Source of the DNA: Cymbidium sinense
Lineage: Eukaryota > Streptophyta > Magnoliopsida > Asparagales > Orchidaceae
Assembly: GCA_021442155.1 (NCBI GenBank)
Contig: CM038215.1
Span: 213,026,982-213,090,981 of the forward strand
Reading direction: 5' to 3'
Length of the DNA: 64,000 nt
The position numbers and the translations under genes were made by a program. Below the pieces are notes generated by a model. It searched no databases. It had not been told where the DNA came from and was given only the letters and a program-made list of their open reading frames with translations. Numbering within the stretch: the stretch's first letter is position 1; each line of letters opens with the position of its first letter. Shown here one piece after another: positions 1-12,569 of this stretch.

Positions 1-1194
1 ATTTCATTGAAAATAAAATACTTAACCAAAAATTGTAAATAAGGGCTTGTTGGATTTGTCTTTCCAGGAGGAATCCAATAAATTAAAAATCCCTAAATTT
101 TCCTAAGTATTTAGAGCTTAATTTAAGTTTTAGTAAAAACAAAATTTCTTTAATTAAACTAAAAATACATGTCAGATTAAGTTAAAATTTTTAGAAAATA
201 AAATTTATATTAAATTACACTTACTATAAAAATTTCAAGTCAAAATGACCTTTGGATTAAAAGATATTGAATTCTCAGTGTCAAATATTTTATTTTAATA
301 AAATAAATTAACAGAATTCTTAAAAATCATTTAAATCAATTGAAACTTCAACAATTCATAACTAAATGTAAAAAAATAAAAAAAATTATGAATGAGGGCT
401 CATTTTAAAGATAATTTAGAGAAGAATCGAATTAAATTATTTATAATTGAATTTGAGTAGTAGGTTATCATTAATTAGGTTTTATTTGAAAACTTAATAA
501 CCTTAATTACTCCCTAATGACTTCATTAATTAATTCAAAACTTCTCAGGCATGTTTAGGGGGATGACTTCTACATCCCCTAATTTCCTTAGAATTTATTA
601 ATAAGTTAGCTAGGGAAATTAATTAATGAACCCCTAATCACTCTCTTAATATAATTAAGGTTAATTAAGCATGTGAACTGTGGTTTAATTCCTTGATTAA
701 GATAATTAAACTTTTTTTAAGTGATTAGGAGATTTATGGAATGATTTTGGGATATTTTTCTTAAGCTATTCCCTTATCCCCCTTTCTTCCTTAAAATACA
801 AATATAATTAAGTGTTAATCCACTAATGATCCACTTAATTAATCAAATCAAATTCTCAAAAATCAAAATTAATCTAGAAACTTAAACAATCTTTCTTGGG
901 TATAAACTTAGGTGTTCAATAACCTAAGTAAACTTAAGGAAATTATAGTTAACCCATATGTGTGGGAAAGGTTATGCAAGCACTTAAATTAAACCCTTTA
1001 GCTTAATTAATCATTAATTGTGAGCTAATTAATTACATTAGGTACATTAATTGTGAGCTAATTTAACCCTAAACACTTGCTTAAATCTATTCTCATCCTT
1101 TTCTATATTATGACTTAAGAAAGATCCTTACACTTACACATATAAATTACATAACCAAGTCCAAACATAAGTATAAACTCTTACATCTTTCTTT

Positions 1195-1721
1195 TCCTTC
1201 CATTTCTTTTTGCACATATACTTGTATTTAAGGAAAGTGGTATGTTAGCCTGGACAACCCCAGGGTTGCAAGTCTTTAAGTAGCCCTAAGTATGTTTTGT
1301 ACCTTACACCCCTGGTTAATAATGGTGTCGTGCTCACTTATGCCTTTCATACATATATGTGTGCCTGTGAAAAATGGATAAGAAAAATCTCTTTTCTACT
1401 TATTGAAAATCATGCATCATAAAGCATTCAAATTTTTTTAAGTAACTCACTTAGCATTCTCTTTCCATGCATTTCCTTTTGTACATGCACATGTATTTAA
1501 GAAAAGTGGTATATTAGTTTGGATAACCCTAGGGTTCTGAGGTTTTAAGTAGCCCTAAGTAGGTCTTGCCTTACACTGGTTAACAATGTCATGTCGCTTA
1601 TGTCTTTTATACTTGTAAATGTGCAAATGAAAAATGGATAAAAGAATCACTCTTTTACTTAGCAAAATTATGCATACATAAAACATTCCAAGTTTCCTTA
1701 AGCAACTTATCTTAGCATTCA
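1195..1721. repeat. Tandem duplication of about 265 bp inside LTR D
   Basis: Two head-to-tail copies, about 1,195-1,462 and 1,463-1,721, share a run starting CATTTC(T/C)TTTTG, then the phrase AAGTAGCCCTAAGTA, then GAAAAATGGATAA and a CTTAGCATTC end. The matching block in the LTRs at about 28.45-28.69 kb, 39.65-39.85 kb and 57.9-58.05 kb is present once, so the duplication happened in this copy. The two halves have since diverged at many positions, so it is not recent. Confidence 0.8.
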
Positions 1722-2028
1722 TTACTAAGATGTGCTAAATACTTGCATTGCATGTATAGATATGCTTAGGATTCATTCATGTGCATGATTCATATGTGGG
1801 AAAGAAATAAAATGTTGTGTGTTTTGTGATAGTAATTCACTTTTCTTAATCTTAAAATACTTTTCTTTTTGAATAAGTTTTTTAGAGAAAAATCTAAACT
1901 TATGATTAGTTAAAATACATAATAAAACATTCACTAAAAAATCATTAATGAATCTGTCTTAGAAATCACTTAAGGTAGGGAGGAAAGCGAAGTTCTCTTT
2001 TATTTTTCTCTCTTTATAACCTTTAGTG

Positions 2029-2110
2029 TTTAGGGTTTAGGGTTTAGGGTTTAGGGTTAGTTTAGGGTTTAGGGTTTAGGGTTTAGGGTTTAAGGTTTAG
2101 GGTTTAGGGT
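2029..2110 (+). repeat. Interstitial telomere-like (TTTAGGG)n array
   Basis: About eleven units of the plant telomere heptamer TTTAGGG stand head to tail, with one GTTAG variant near 2,058-2,064 and one TTTAAGG variant near 2,090-2,096. It lies inside LTR D, where the other LTR copies have a TTTAGTAATTAAGTG phrase followed by roughly 50 bp that are missing here. It is an internal array, with LTR sequence on both sides, and not a chromosome end. Confidence 0.95.
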
Positions 2111-2717
2111 ATCAACTAAATAATTTAAATGAGGCCACCCTTCAAAGTTGAACCTTTTCATACTTGGAAAATCCTAACCTTAAAGCCTAGCTAAGCATAC
2201 CACATAAGCCTTACATGGCACACACATTAAGCTAAGTCACCACTTCTAGTCCTATGTTAGGGCAGTGCATGATTTGATGTTTATTTTGTTTTGTGATTTG
2301 ATATTTTAGTCTGGTTGTTAGGATCTATGTGCATAGAATGAATGGTAGGATGATTTAGTCTAATCTTTGTCTTATGCAGAGGATTGTGCTTAAGGGGCAC
2401 TGCAATAAAAATATAACTACTTTTGCTGTGCAGGTTGCTTATACCCCTAAGCATAATCCAAAATAGGCTAGGTGGACTTGGTTACCCATGTGTGGGGTGC
2501 TAAGTCCAATTTGTTGATATACATTCTTGGGAATGTGTGGTTTGTTTAGCTAATATCTATTTTGCAAGTTTTAGTTAGATTTACTTTTTCCCTTCTCATG
2601 TAATTTTGCAATTTGGATTTTGGAATGATTGTTATTGGGATTAGGATGAGCATTGGTTATAAGGCCATGCCTTATGTACCATGTGAAGCCTTTGGAGCAA
2701 CCACCTTCCAACCATCC

Positions 2718-2785
2718 AAAAGAAGGAACCAAAGAAGAAAGAAGAAAAGAAGAAGAAAGAAGAAAAGAAGAATGAAGAAATGAAG
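2718..2785. repeat. GAA-rich simple repeat
   Basis: A purine-only stretch built of GAA and GAAA words. It is the expanded form, in LTR D, of a short CTT-rich patch found in the other LTR copies near 27,390-27,430, 38,610-38,650 and 56,880-56,930. Confidence 0.85.
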
Positions 2786-4439
2786 CTTTAAGGCCCCCAT
2801 AATAATGGATTCCTTACTTAATTGTACTTAATTCATTTATAATCTGGGTTGTATAAGGGTAGAGCTCGTCTACCCAATTTATTTGTTGAGTTTGTGTGGT
2901 GGTGCTCGACCACACTTGGCCTTTTATTCTTTTGCGTTAGCTTTATAAAATGTTTGATATTTTGTTTAGCTTGTGCATTAGAAATTACATGTTTTTCTAG
3001 TTTCTTTCTTGCTTTGATGTATGTCCTCGATGATGATTAGGCTCTTAAGGAAAAATAAATTTTCTACCAAATTAATTAACTCAAAATTAAAAATAAGTAA
3101 CTCATAACCTCACTTAAAGCCTAAGCTAAAATTCAAGATAAAAGAATTAGCAACCCCTTAGTTGGATGAGTATTTCTTGTACAACATCATGCATAACAAC
3201 ATCTTGTTTCACTTTTGATTGGAGGGCTTCCACCCGTGCCAGAGAATTTGGCTTGACCTTTAATAGCCATGGTGGAAATACACCTCCCCCTTTCTTGCTG
3301 TTTTTGGCCCATAAAATATTTCTCATGCATTAGACATATGAATCCTATAAGCCTTAGTGAAATTATTGTCCAAAAATGAAAGTAAAAATGTAATATGATT
3401 TGCATTAGATTTAGGTCATTTGAAGCATGCCATTACATGAACTAGTATCTTTAGGGAGTGAGTTTAAGGACTTAGTCTCTTTCCAAATAAATAACAACCC
3501 ATCTATCTTGCATAAATCATAAGACTTGCCTACATGTATTTGAAATGTAGGTGGAGTTAGTTGGCGGCCATCCCCAGGCAGTTGTAAGTCCAAACAGTTG
3601 GGTGGTTTGTCCTCTCTAGTGGAAGCAAATTGAATACCCATTTTTCACCATAGATTTAGGTCATGCTTTTGGCCCTCGACAAAGCTCCCTAGATTTAGGT
3701 TCTGAGGTTGCTTCTCCCTTTTATGGGCCATAAGCATAAATCCTCACCTCTTAGGCATTTCCATAACATTGTATTATGGAACTATAAGCCCTAAACCTCT
3801 AATAAAAATTCAACTCAAACAAATAATTCCCCTCAATTTCAAAAATGTAAAGCCCAACCATAGGATAGTTCGAGATGTTTACTAGGCTTCCTAGTATCCT
3901 GAACATCCCTTACTCACCTCCATTTGGCTTTGATAAGAACTCCCTCCTCTTGATCGATCCCATTTAATTTTCCAAAAATAAACTAATCAATTGATAGTCC
4001 TACCTATTGAAATCTCTGAAGACAATGATCATTTGTCTTAATCAAGAGTATTCTTAAGGAATCTCATTCCTTAAGATATAATTAACTTTGGGGGCTTGCC
4101 CCTTTAGGGAACTTAACGAACCCAGCTTAAAATAAATCTTACTTTTCTTTTCCATGTAAAGTAGGGGAAGAATCTCTGGTACATATGCAGACCCATTGTC
4201 CTTAGAAGTCCTTATTGAGGTGATTAGGTCTATTATAGGGTGGTGGCTTCTATCTTTCAAGATAGTACACCTCTTCTCAATGTCATACTCGATCACCCTA
4301 ATAAGAATATCTATGGATCTATGTGGTGTCCCAACCAAAAGGAGTATATTTCTATTTTCATTTATCCTCCCCAAAAGGATAGATGAAGGTGGGAATATTT
4401 TCACCATAATCGCTACATACGTAGTGCCGAGGTGCTGAG

Positions 4440-5401
4440 CCTCCAGCTCACCTACCCCTATGTCATGCCACATGAAAAATGGGCTCTACTATCACACCGC
4501 CATGGCATTTAGGCACTGTGTCCTAAAATGAGAATTTTTATGTACTTTTAATAAAATTTAATTACTTATTCATTTGCCATGCAAACACCCTATGTCTACC
4601 CAATATGTGGATAACTCATCTATATGACAATCCAAAAGGATGTAAGTCTAATTTTACTATTCATTTTCCATGTACAGATCCTAATTATGGCATTCCAAAG
4701 GGATGTAAGCCTAATCTTTTGTATATTCACCATGTGAACATCTGCTCGTTTGTCACATGGACACACATAATTTGTTTACAATGCAAACATATCTACATCC
4801 ATCCACCATGTGGATATTCCTAATTTTTGCATTCCAAAGGGACGTAAGCCCAACCTTTTGTATGTTCACCGTGTGGACATCTGTTCATTCGTAATGCAAA
4901 CACCACAAATTTTATTCACCATGCATAAATTCATATCCCATGTGGCTTTTCCATGTAAAACTTTCTATTGGTTCACCATGTGAATATCTCCCCATTCACC
5001 AAGCAAGAACCTTATAATCTGTTCACCAAGTGAACACTCTTACACCACTTACACTAAAATTCTGAGTCTACTTGAGATACCTAAAACTAGTAATTACCCT
5101 AATATGCTATGTTGTTAAAATAATTTGAAAACCATGTGATCTCTACAAGACAGAAGAAGATTACATATAGATTTGTATATTTTCAACCTTAATTAAGAGT
5201 GCTCACTTACTATAGTAAGAGGGGTAATTAAATATCGAGGCTTGTATCCATAGGAAGTAGAACCAAGATCTAAATAAACCTTAACATAAATGTTAGGGGA
5301 AATCTGATTGAATATATACCAATCTACCTCACAAAAGATATACTCATACACATCTCACCAAAGATGGCGGAGCGCATCCTTGAAGGTATCTTTCCTGAGT
5401 G
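4440..5401. repeat. Unassigned spacer with degenerate CCATGTG-type repeats
   Basis: From about 4,570 to 5,040 a loose direct repeat recurs. One phrase is CATTCCAAAGGGATGTAAGC followed by CTAATCTTTTGTAT, at about 4,690 and, slightly changed, near 4,620 and 4,830. The other is TTCACCATGTGAACATCT and variants, near 4,725, 4,865, 4,970 and 5,020. CCATGTG and its relatives (CCATGCA, CCAAGTG) appear more than a dozen times by eye. 5,050-5,401 holds nothing I recognise. The stretch separates inverted LTR D from the truncated 3' LTR of A and matches neither. It could be the remains of another element's internal DNA or older host sequence. Confidence 0.55.
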
Positions 5402-8400
5402 ATCACACATCACCTCACATCACATATTATCACAGAATATCACAGATTGATCTAACTTAAGTCTAGGGTCTATGACATAATAATCTTGTGTGTGAAAGAA
5501 TTGGGTTTGTGTGGCAAGACTTTGTTAGGCCTTTTTTTTAGATTCAAGTTTCAATTTAGGTTTCTAATTTTAAATTAAATTTGATTTTAAGACTTTTTAA
5601 TTTTTAAAATTTCACTTCAAAGTATGTGTTGTTGTTATACCAGAGCTTCTAGGTATAAATACCTTCTTTGGACTAGTAGCTCTGCAATCTCAGGTGTCTA
5701 GACTATATACCATATGTTGCTAATTATAAAAATACTATTTTTATTCTTTTAACCTCTTTTATTTTAGAATTAGTTTAATTTACCAGTTGTGATTTAAATT
5801 TAAGTTATTTAATGATTTATAATTTCATTTTTAATTTAGATGCATTTTATGTTAAAGATGAGATTAAGTTTTCAAGAATAAAAAATACAATAAGTTCCAT
5901 TTTGGGTGGAACCCATTCTATTCAACTTCCTAAATCTTAATAGAATAAAGCCTTCACCCTCAAGTGAGGATTCATTCCAAAGGTCTAATTGAGATCTTAG
6001 GTATCTTAAGTAATCCTTTTTTGAATTTATTTAGATGATTTGATTTAATATAAGTTTAATTCGATGAATGGCTTAATTATTATTTTGATTTCTTCTCTAC
6101 ATCCATTTGTTCTTTCTTTTATTTGATTGATCACATTTTAATTCGGTATTATTTTTTTTAAAGTATGTCACATCAATTAAGTTCAATTAAGGTTTATTTA
6201 TGTTATTATACTTTAATTTGAATTAGTTTTCACTTTAAATTTAATTCATTTGTTATTATAGTGTGGGTTTTATAATTTTATTTTATTAATTCATTTGATT
6301 AAATTTGTATTATTCATTTAACTTAGATTGCTCAAGTTCAATTAATATATTAATGTTTATGTTATTATAATTACTTTAATTTATCTTTCATTTTTTTTAT
6401 CCATTTAATTTTTGTTTTAGATTAACTTGATTTGTTGATTAAAATTTCTTTTATGTTTATGTTTATTTCATTAATGTTCATTAACTTAAATGAACTTAAT
6501 ATTCAAACTTAAATTACCAAATTAAGATGTCATCATTTTATTATATTTCAATTTTATAATTTATTTGTTATAATTTCAATTGGTATGCTTAAGTTTTATC
6601 TTAAATTTTTTATTTCCATTGATTTGTTTCATTAAAATTCTTATATTTGTTAATGAGTTTTATTTAAAATGGTTTATTTCTTGTTATGATTTTATTAACA
6701 TTTATGTATTTTGAGTTTAAGTAAAAAGATTCAATTATTTCCAATTATCTTTTAAGAAAGTAATATCTTCATTATTTTAAAAAGGTTATTCTTATTATTT
6801 GATTTAGTGTGATTACTATTTTGATCTAAGAAGTCTAAGAAGAGATGTTCTTTAACTTATCCTTATTTATTTTAATGCTTATGTCATTTAGGTTTAACCA
6901 ATTCATCCTCATTAAGCTTTTTTGTATTCACCTTTACTTTGTTCTTTTGATTTAGATGACCTTAATAGGTTCATAAGTTTCGAGATTATTGAATTTTACA
7001 TTTCAATTTATTATGATCAATTATTGAATTAATAACTTTTAAGTTTAATTTAATTTCTTATTTTATCCTTAATGTTAATCCACAAGTGTATGTTTGATTA
7101 AGTCTCTTTGCTTTAAGATTATTTGGAAGTTTTCTTCAAATGTTCTAATATATATTATAATGTTTTAAACTTATTTTATAGATTTTATAAAATTATATAA
7201 TTTATTGATTTATTATTTTACTTATATTTACCTAGAGACTTAGAAATTTAATAGTTCTCAATTGAGAGGTCAATTAGATATGAAATATTTATGGCAAGTG
7301 TGGTTCCTTGCCTATTTTATTTCCCTAAAATGTCATACAAAATTTTTTTCCTTGAATTCCTCTTTGAAATATGTTTTCATAAAGGGTTTATTCATAAATT
7401 TTAAATTTTTGTTGATTTACTATATTTTATTTCTAAGTTTACGGGGATTATTTAAATTAATTAAATCAATTAATCATTAAATTGGGTTTTTTGTATTTTA
7501 TTAAGTTTCTGTGAGTTTCAATGATGTATTCAAATTTACTAGGGGGTGTTATGATAATTTAAGTTATTTTTATGGTTTTTCATAATTTTTTAATTACTAT
7601 TAACTTATTTCATTAAAATTACGTGACGAGATTGAAAATTCAATATCTCATAATTTATTTGAAAATAAATGATGAAACTTTTCTTTGAGGTATATTTTAA
7701 CATCAATTTTAGTTTCCCAAAGTTTTGAATCATTAGGATTAATGGATTAGGATTAATTTAAGTTTGAAAATTTTTATTTAAACTATAATTAATCAAAAAA
7801 TTACTTGACAAAATTTAGAAATTTTAATTTTAATGGATTCCTCTCACTGAGGTGAATCCATAGAGCTTTTACTTAGATTTTTTGGCTTCACATTTAATTT
7901 ATTATGATCTTTTGAAGTTTTTACCATTTTTCTACAAATTCTAAAATCAGAAATTCCTATTTTCATCTTTAACCATGTAAGCTCTGCATAGTGCTGACAT
8001 GGTGCTATGTTACATGCGATGCTGTGCCATTCTTCCATGTGGGATCCACGTCGATCCTACATAAAAAAGGTGGCACACGTAGTTTTGATTTGGGCTGTCA
8101 GGTCGAAGATCGAAATGCTTGGATGCTTCTGTGGGTTTTTTAAAGGGATTTTAATCCATTTGTCCAGCTAAATCTTGATCGTCTGTTCCTTAGGAACAGA
8201 TGGTAAAGATTTCACCTTCTTCAGTGACAACGAAAGCTGATAGTTGTCCGTCAATTTGAGATGATTACCAGCAATCCAACGATTGAAATCACTCGATTTC
8301 ACTTTCAAAACTATCAAGACATCATGTATATCACATATATACTAATTAATCTCCCTTGAGATAAATTTCTTTTCATAGAGGACCAAAATTGAAAGGTTAA

Positions 8401-10057
8401 GAGGGTTAGTTAATGGTGTACCTCATCGGTGATGATCTCCAATGGTGGGATTTATTCGAATAGCTTTGGAATGATGCCACGAGGTTGTGGGAAAAAAGGA
8501 TTTGGATTCTCTCCTTATGGATTGACCTACGGACCAAGGCATGGATAGATTTCAGCGAGCTTGATCATTCTCTGGCCTCTCGGTGGTGAGGGGATCGGGG
8601 TATTGGTGCACCCCACTTCATTTCACTCGTGGAAGGTGATGGAATGCTCAAACTAGCTTGAGATGATCTCTCCTTTGTTTTTCCATTAGAGGCCAAGAGC
8701 CTCTTAATGCTTTTCCTCTTCTCTTAGTCAACCATGGGGATTGACACCTTTAAAGGCAAGCTCTAAGGGTGTTTGGCTGCCTCACACTTGTCTAGAGGTG
8801 CTGAGGTGGATAAGCAAAGAGGATGATAGATTGGGAAATTGGATTTTGCTTCATGCTCTCCTTGCTTGCAATGGCATATTCCATTAATTTGAATTTTAGT
8901 TAGGATTAGTTTAGTTGCTTAAACTTGTTATCAATTACCCTTAACCCATCTTAAGATAGGTTTGAATGAGTTTAGATGGGTTTGATTCAAGCTTAGGTTC
9001 ATTCGGTATTTAATTATGCCATTTGGATTTAATTTAATTTAAAATAATATAATCACGTTTCTCTTGATTGATTTATTTCAGATTTGGGTTAAAATCATTA
9101 TTAATTGTACTATGAATAATTAGGAATTCAATTAGCCTATGACACATGTGAATTTAATTCAATTTTGAGTCGACTTGACCCATTTTGACTTAAATGGGTT
9201 AAGTTGAAGTTCATTGAGTCAAATGACCAATTTTTACTTAATTAAATTATGTTTGGACACCAATCATATTCAATCACATGTGTGAGATGATTTGGAGTGA
9301 TCAATTTTATTTGATTTCTAGTTGATTTAAATTTTGACCCAAATTGGGCTTAATGGGTTAAGTTTGGGTCCATTTGAGTCAGATGTCCAAATTCCTCAAA
9401 TTGGACCCAATGATGGATTGAGTTATGTTTTATTACTATTTCCAAGTGATTTTGGGCAATAAAATTGAGTTGATTTTTCCTTTGATTTGAGTTTGAACCT
9501 AATAGGGCTCATTTAGGCTCATTTAGGTCAAATGACCAATTTAGCCCAATTAAAGCCTTTTTGGATTTATATTCTTTAAATTCATGTTTAATCATGTTTA
9601 TGTTATCATTTAAAACATTTGGAATGATTTTATTTGGTTAAATTTTGGTGGGTTGATCTTTGACTTGGTAGGACCCACATAAGTCAAACCCATGGAAAAT
9701 GGGTTGACCATTTTTGACCTTGAATTAGATTTGATATTCTCTTATTTGATTTTATTTATTTTTAGGTATAATTAATTATGAGCTTAGATAGGGTAATTAG
9801 GTTAATCACATTAATCACCTTATTTTAAGCTCAAATGAATCCAAGTTTTAAGTGAAATGTGTTTGATTTAATTAATGTTTAAGATTTGAGTTGAGTCTAC
9901 CTAAACCCATTAGGTTAGATGAAACCCAAGGAAGATGCACCAGGTCACTAGGTGTAGTGCTTTAAGTGCTTAATTAGGAGGCTCATAAAATAAGATTAGG
10001 AGTCCTAATTACTAATTTTAGAAATAATGTTAATCTCATCCAAAAATGAGGTCAACA
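5402..10057 (-). mobile_element. 3' LTR of element A, truncated at its left end
   Basis: Matches the right-hand copy from about 21,720 onward, starting with a shared run of CACATCAC and TATTATCACAGAA-like words followed by CTAAGTCTAGG. It ends with AATGAGGTCAACA at 10,057, the same terminus seen in B (32,794) and C (43,138 and 62,337). On the coding strand that is a TGTTGACC start, the usual TG of an LTR. The part matching 19.3-21.7 kb is absent. The middle is very AT-rich and has no gene. 9,120-9,720 is rich in GGTCAA/TTGACC words. Confidence 0.8.
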
Positions 10058-10830
10058 TATGTACCCCCAATATCTGTAGTGGATTGGCTAGAGTACACTG
10101 CACATATTGGTGTTGATCGAAGTAATCAAAATGACAAGAATAAGCTTGAAGGAGTTCAAATTTAGAATTTTGATTTCAAATTATGTTTTGGATTTGATTG
10201 TGAAAGATTGGCATAAACATGTCTAAATTTATTTTAATTTAGAATGATTCATTCCTAAGAACTTAAATTCACTAAGTTCTAAGAATAATTGAGATATTAT
10301 TAGGAGTAGACTCAAAGAAGGGTCAAATCCTAACATAGTCTTTGTACTTAGAGAAGATGACTTCAAGGGACTTACTCACATCAGAAAATTATTGTTGGAG
10401 AGGATGCCAATATGAGCATTTACTCCTGATCCAAACTACAAGTCATTTTAACCAATGAAAGATACCACTAGGAGATTTACTCTTATCTGGTTAGCTATTA
10501 GGAAGGGGTCTTTGGAGACTTGATTTCAATTTAAATAGCTAAGCTAGGGAGAAGGGGATTTAATAGATTTATCCTAAACCTTAATATTTTGACTATTAGA
10601 CAGGGGTCCAAAGGACTTAATTCTTGATCTAAATAGTCTATAGGATTGGGACCTTCAATGTCTTATTTCCACTTCATAATTTCTTTTATTTTGTAATAGA
10701 AAAGGAGCCACAAGAATGTGAATCCTAATCAAATGAAGTTCAGCTAAAATGAAGGGGCCTTCAATGGATTAATTCCAACCTGAGTAGCTTAAAAAGGAAA
10801 GGATCATAACGACTTTATGCTATCCCTATA
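10058..10830 (-). repeat. 3' untranslated region of A with degenerate repeats
   Basis: Between the integrase remnant and the LTR, a loose unit of about 80-110 bp recurs: GGGGTC or GGGACC, then a GACTTA-like word, then an AATAGCT or TAGTCT end (near 10,365, 10,510, 10,600, 10,650 and 10,750). The same kind of phrase recurs in the matching regions of B and C. No coding frame is apparent, and no convincing polypurine tract is visible next to the LTR. Confidence 0.55.
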
Positions 10831-11860
10831 AGGATCAAACTAAGGTACGGATGAACAAGACCAAGTCTCATACTTTGAAAGTTCTAGGATGGACCAATTT
10901 ATCATGTGCTTGAACCAAACGTGCTTAGTATAGTCCAATGTCTTGTTGTGCTTTTAAATGTCTTCCTTCAAGGCTTTCAAGTTCTTCCAATTGGAGTTTG
11001 TGATTTTGATCTATTGCAACACTATTATTATCTTCTATTCTTAATGAGGGTAGTTGTCCTTCTAATGGAAGAACGACTTCAATTCATAAACCAAAGAATC
11101 TGATGTAATAGGCGAGTTGGTGTCTTGTATGTGTTCCGATAGGCCTATAAGGTTTCAACCAACCTTTCCTGCCATTGGCATTTATTTTCATCAAATGCTT
11201 TTTTCAAAATTCTCACAAGAGTTTTGTTAAATGCTTCATCCAATCAATTTTCCATATGGTAATAGATGGTCAAATATCTCCAATCTATTTTGAGTCTAAC
11301 CACAAAATGAATTAATTTTGTGGATTTGAATGATGAGCCATTATCAGATATAATTTGACTAGGAATGCCAAATCGATACACAACATTTGCCTGAAAGAAT
11401 TTTAACATATGCTATACTTTTACTTCTTTCAAAGGCACCACTTCAGCCAATTTTAAAAATAATCTATTGCAACCAAAATAAAATGACGCCCTTTCAATGA
11501 AGGGAGTTTTATGAGCCCTATGATGTCAGTTCCTCGACTCTCAAAGGGCTAAGAGGCAATCATTGGGTGTAGTATATTAGAAGGCTGATGTGAAACTATA
11601 CCATGTATATGGAATTGATGGTAATGACGTGTAGTTTCCATGCAGTCATTTAACATCAATGGCCAATAATATCTAAGTCTTTTGATTTTCAATTTCATTT
11701 TGGGACTAGATTAGTGAGCACCACACAATCCAGAGTGTACCTCAGTCACGATCTTATGAGCTTATTGCTTGTCTAAATAATGTAGCCACATTTAATCGAA
11801 TGACCTAAGGTATAATGCATTATTAATTAATGCATAGAACAAGGCACATTTCTTTATTTG
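10830..11860 (-). pseudogene. Element A integrase, broken
   Basis: The minus-strand translation gives a Ty3/gypsy integrase in order. First comes a zinc-binding domain, with HSGLCGAH near 11,735 and RYYWPLM near 11,665; the expected CxxC is changed to an HYHQ-like run, so Cys is lost. Then comes the catalytic core, with Asp in VAIDYF (about 11,463), Asp in ISDNGSSFKS (about 11,345) and Glu in DEAFNKTL (about 11,236). A C-terminal tail follows, with LEELESLEGRHLKAQQD near 10,960. The D-D-E residues are present but several stops cut the frame, including one right after AIDYF. The integrase would have inserted the cDNA into chromosomes. Family assignment is firm; activity is excluded. Confidence 0.85.
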
Positions 11861-12009
11861 ATTTTCTTGTGACTTATCTTCAGGAAGCCTCCCTTTACTC
11901 AGGTAGTCAATGAGTGGTTTCCTCCAGTCACACTCTTCTTGACTTTCATTAAGAGTGGCTATCCTTTGCATTTCTACTTTTATATTAATGTAGTCTAAAT
12001 CTATAGGAG

Positions 12010-12480
12010 ATAAAATTTGTTAATTCTGGACTTCTATAAAATAGACTCTTTTCTGGACATAAAATTTCCTTGGCAAGTTTAACTAAATCGTATACTATAG
12101 AATTATCTTTTCGAGATATCCTATACAGAGTTACATATAGAATTTTCTCAAGTAACTTCATTGTGTATTGTTAATAACTAAAGAGGTTATAATAGACACC
12201 GCTCACTTGGTTTATAACCAGTTGAGAGTCCCCAAAAGATCTTAATAATCTTAATATCAATAAGGATTAATAGCTCTAACCCAGTTATGAGAGCCTCATA
12301 TTCAGCTTCATTATATGTGCAAGACTCATCCAAATGATAGGAATATTACATCATTCATTTATCTAGAGTTATGAAAATTAATCTAATCCCTGCCTTCCTT
12401 GGGATAGACAAATTTTATTTTTTATTTTTTTGTGATGCTGCACCATCAAAATGTAATTCTCAGGTAGCATTAGGTTCACC
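12010..12480 (-). pseudogene. Element A second (archaeal-type) RNase H, broken
   Basis: The motifs read ELHFDGAAS (about 12,450), YNEAEYEALITGLELL (about 12,310), GDSQLVINQVSGVY (about 12,215) and LAKEILCPE (about 12,050). The FDG Asp, the AEY Glu and the GDS Asp of the RNase H active site are all still present. Stops and a frameshift lie between them, around 12,340-12,420. A second RNase H between the first RNase H and integrase is the hallmark of the Tat branch of plant Ty3/gypsy elements. It would help remove the RNA strand during reverse transcription. Confidence 0.8.
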
Positions 12481-12569
12481 TTCTAATATGATAATCTACT
12501 CATCTTGAAGATTATTATTTAAAGGGGAACCCTATGATATGTGCTGCTAAGAAGTCAACTACAACTTTC

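Larger units (their letters stand above)
1..4430 (+). mobile_element. Element D: partial LTR of the B/C family, inverted relative to the rest
   Basis: Read on the minus strand, this stretch follows the first two thirds of the LTRs that start at 25,872, 37,051 and 55,453, block by block. Matching blocks include the one with the short phrase CTTTCCCCTACTTTAC (here around 4,150), the TTGGACTTAGCACCCCACAC block (here around 2,500), and the block ending in many TTAATTA words (here 1-1,000). The element it belongs to is therefore sense on the plus strand, and the rest of the LTR lies left of the window. The right end is fixed only to about 4,400-4,440: the terminal TGTTTATTTT of the other copies is too eroded here to place. 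No primer-binding site of the kind seen next to A follows it, so it is more likely a 3' or solo LTR than a 5' LTR. Minus-strand reading frames at 4,054-4,473 fall inside this non-coding LTR. Confidence 0.75.

Noticed and set aside
2849..3040. 63-codon plus-strand frame with a hydrophobic stretch
   Set aside because: It lies in LTR D, is not kept in other LTR copies, and low-complexity T-rich DNA gives hydrophobic frames by chance.
4054..4473. 139-codon minus-strand open frame
   Set aside because: It lies in LTR D. The matching sequence in three other LTR copies has stops and gaps in all frames, so the frame is chance.
10040..10075. Polypurine tract beside the 3' LTR of A
   Set aside because: The coding strand reads TTGGGGGTACATA before the LTR, only a short G run; B and C have no purine run at the same place.
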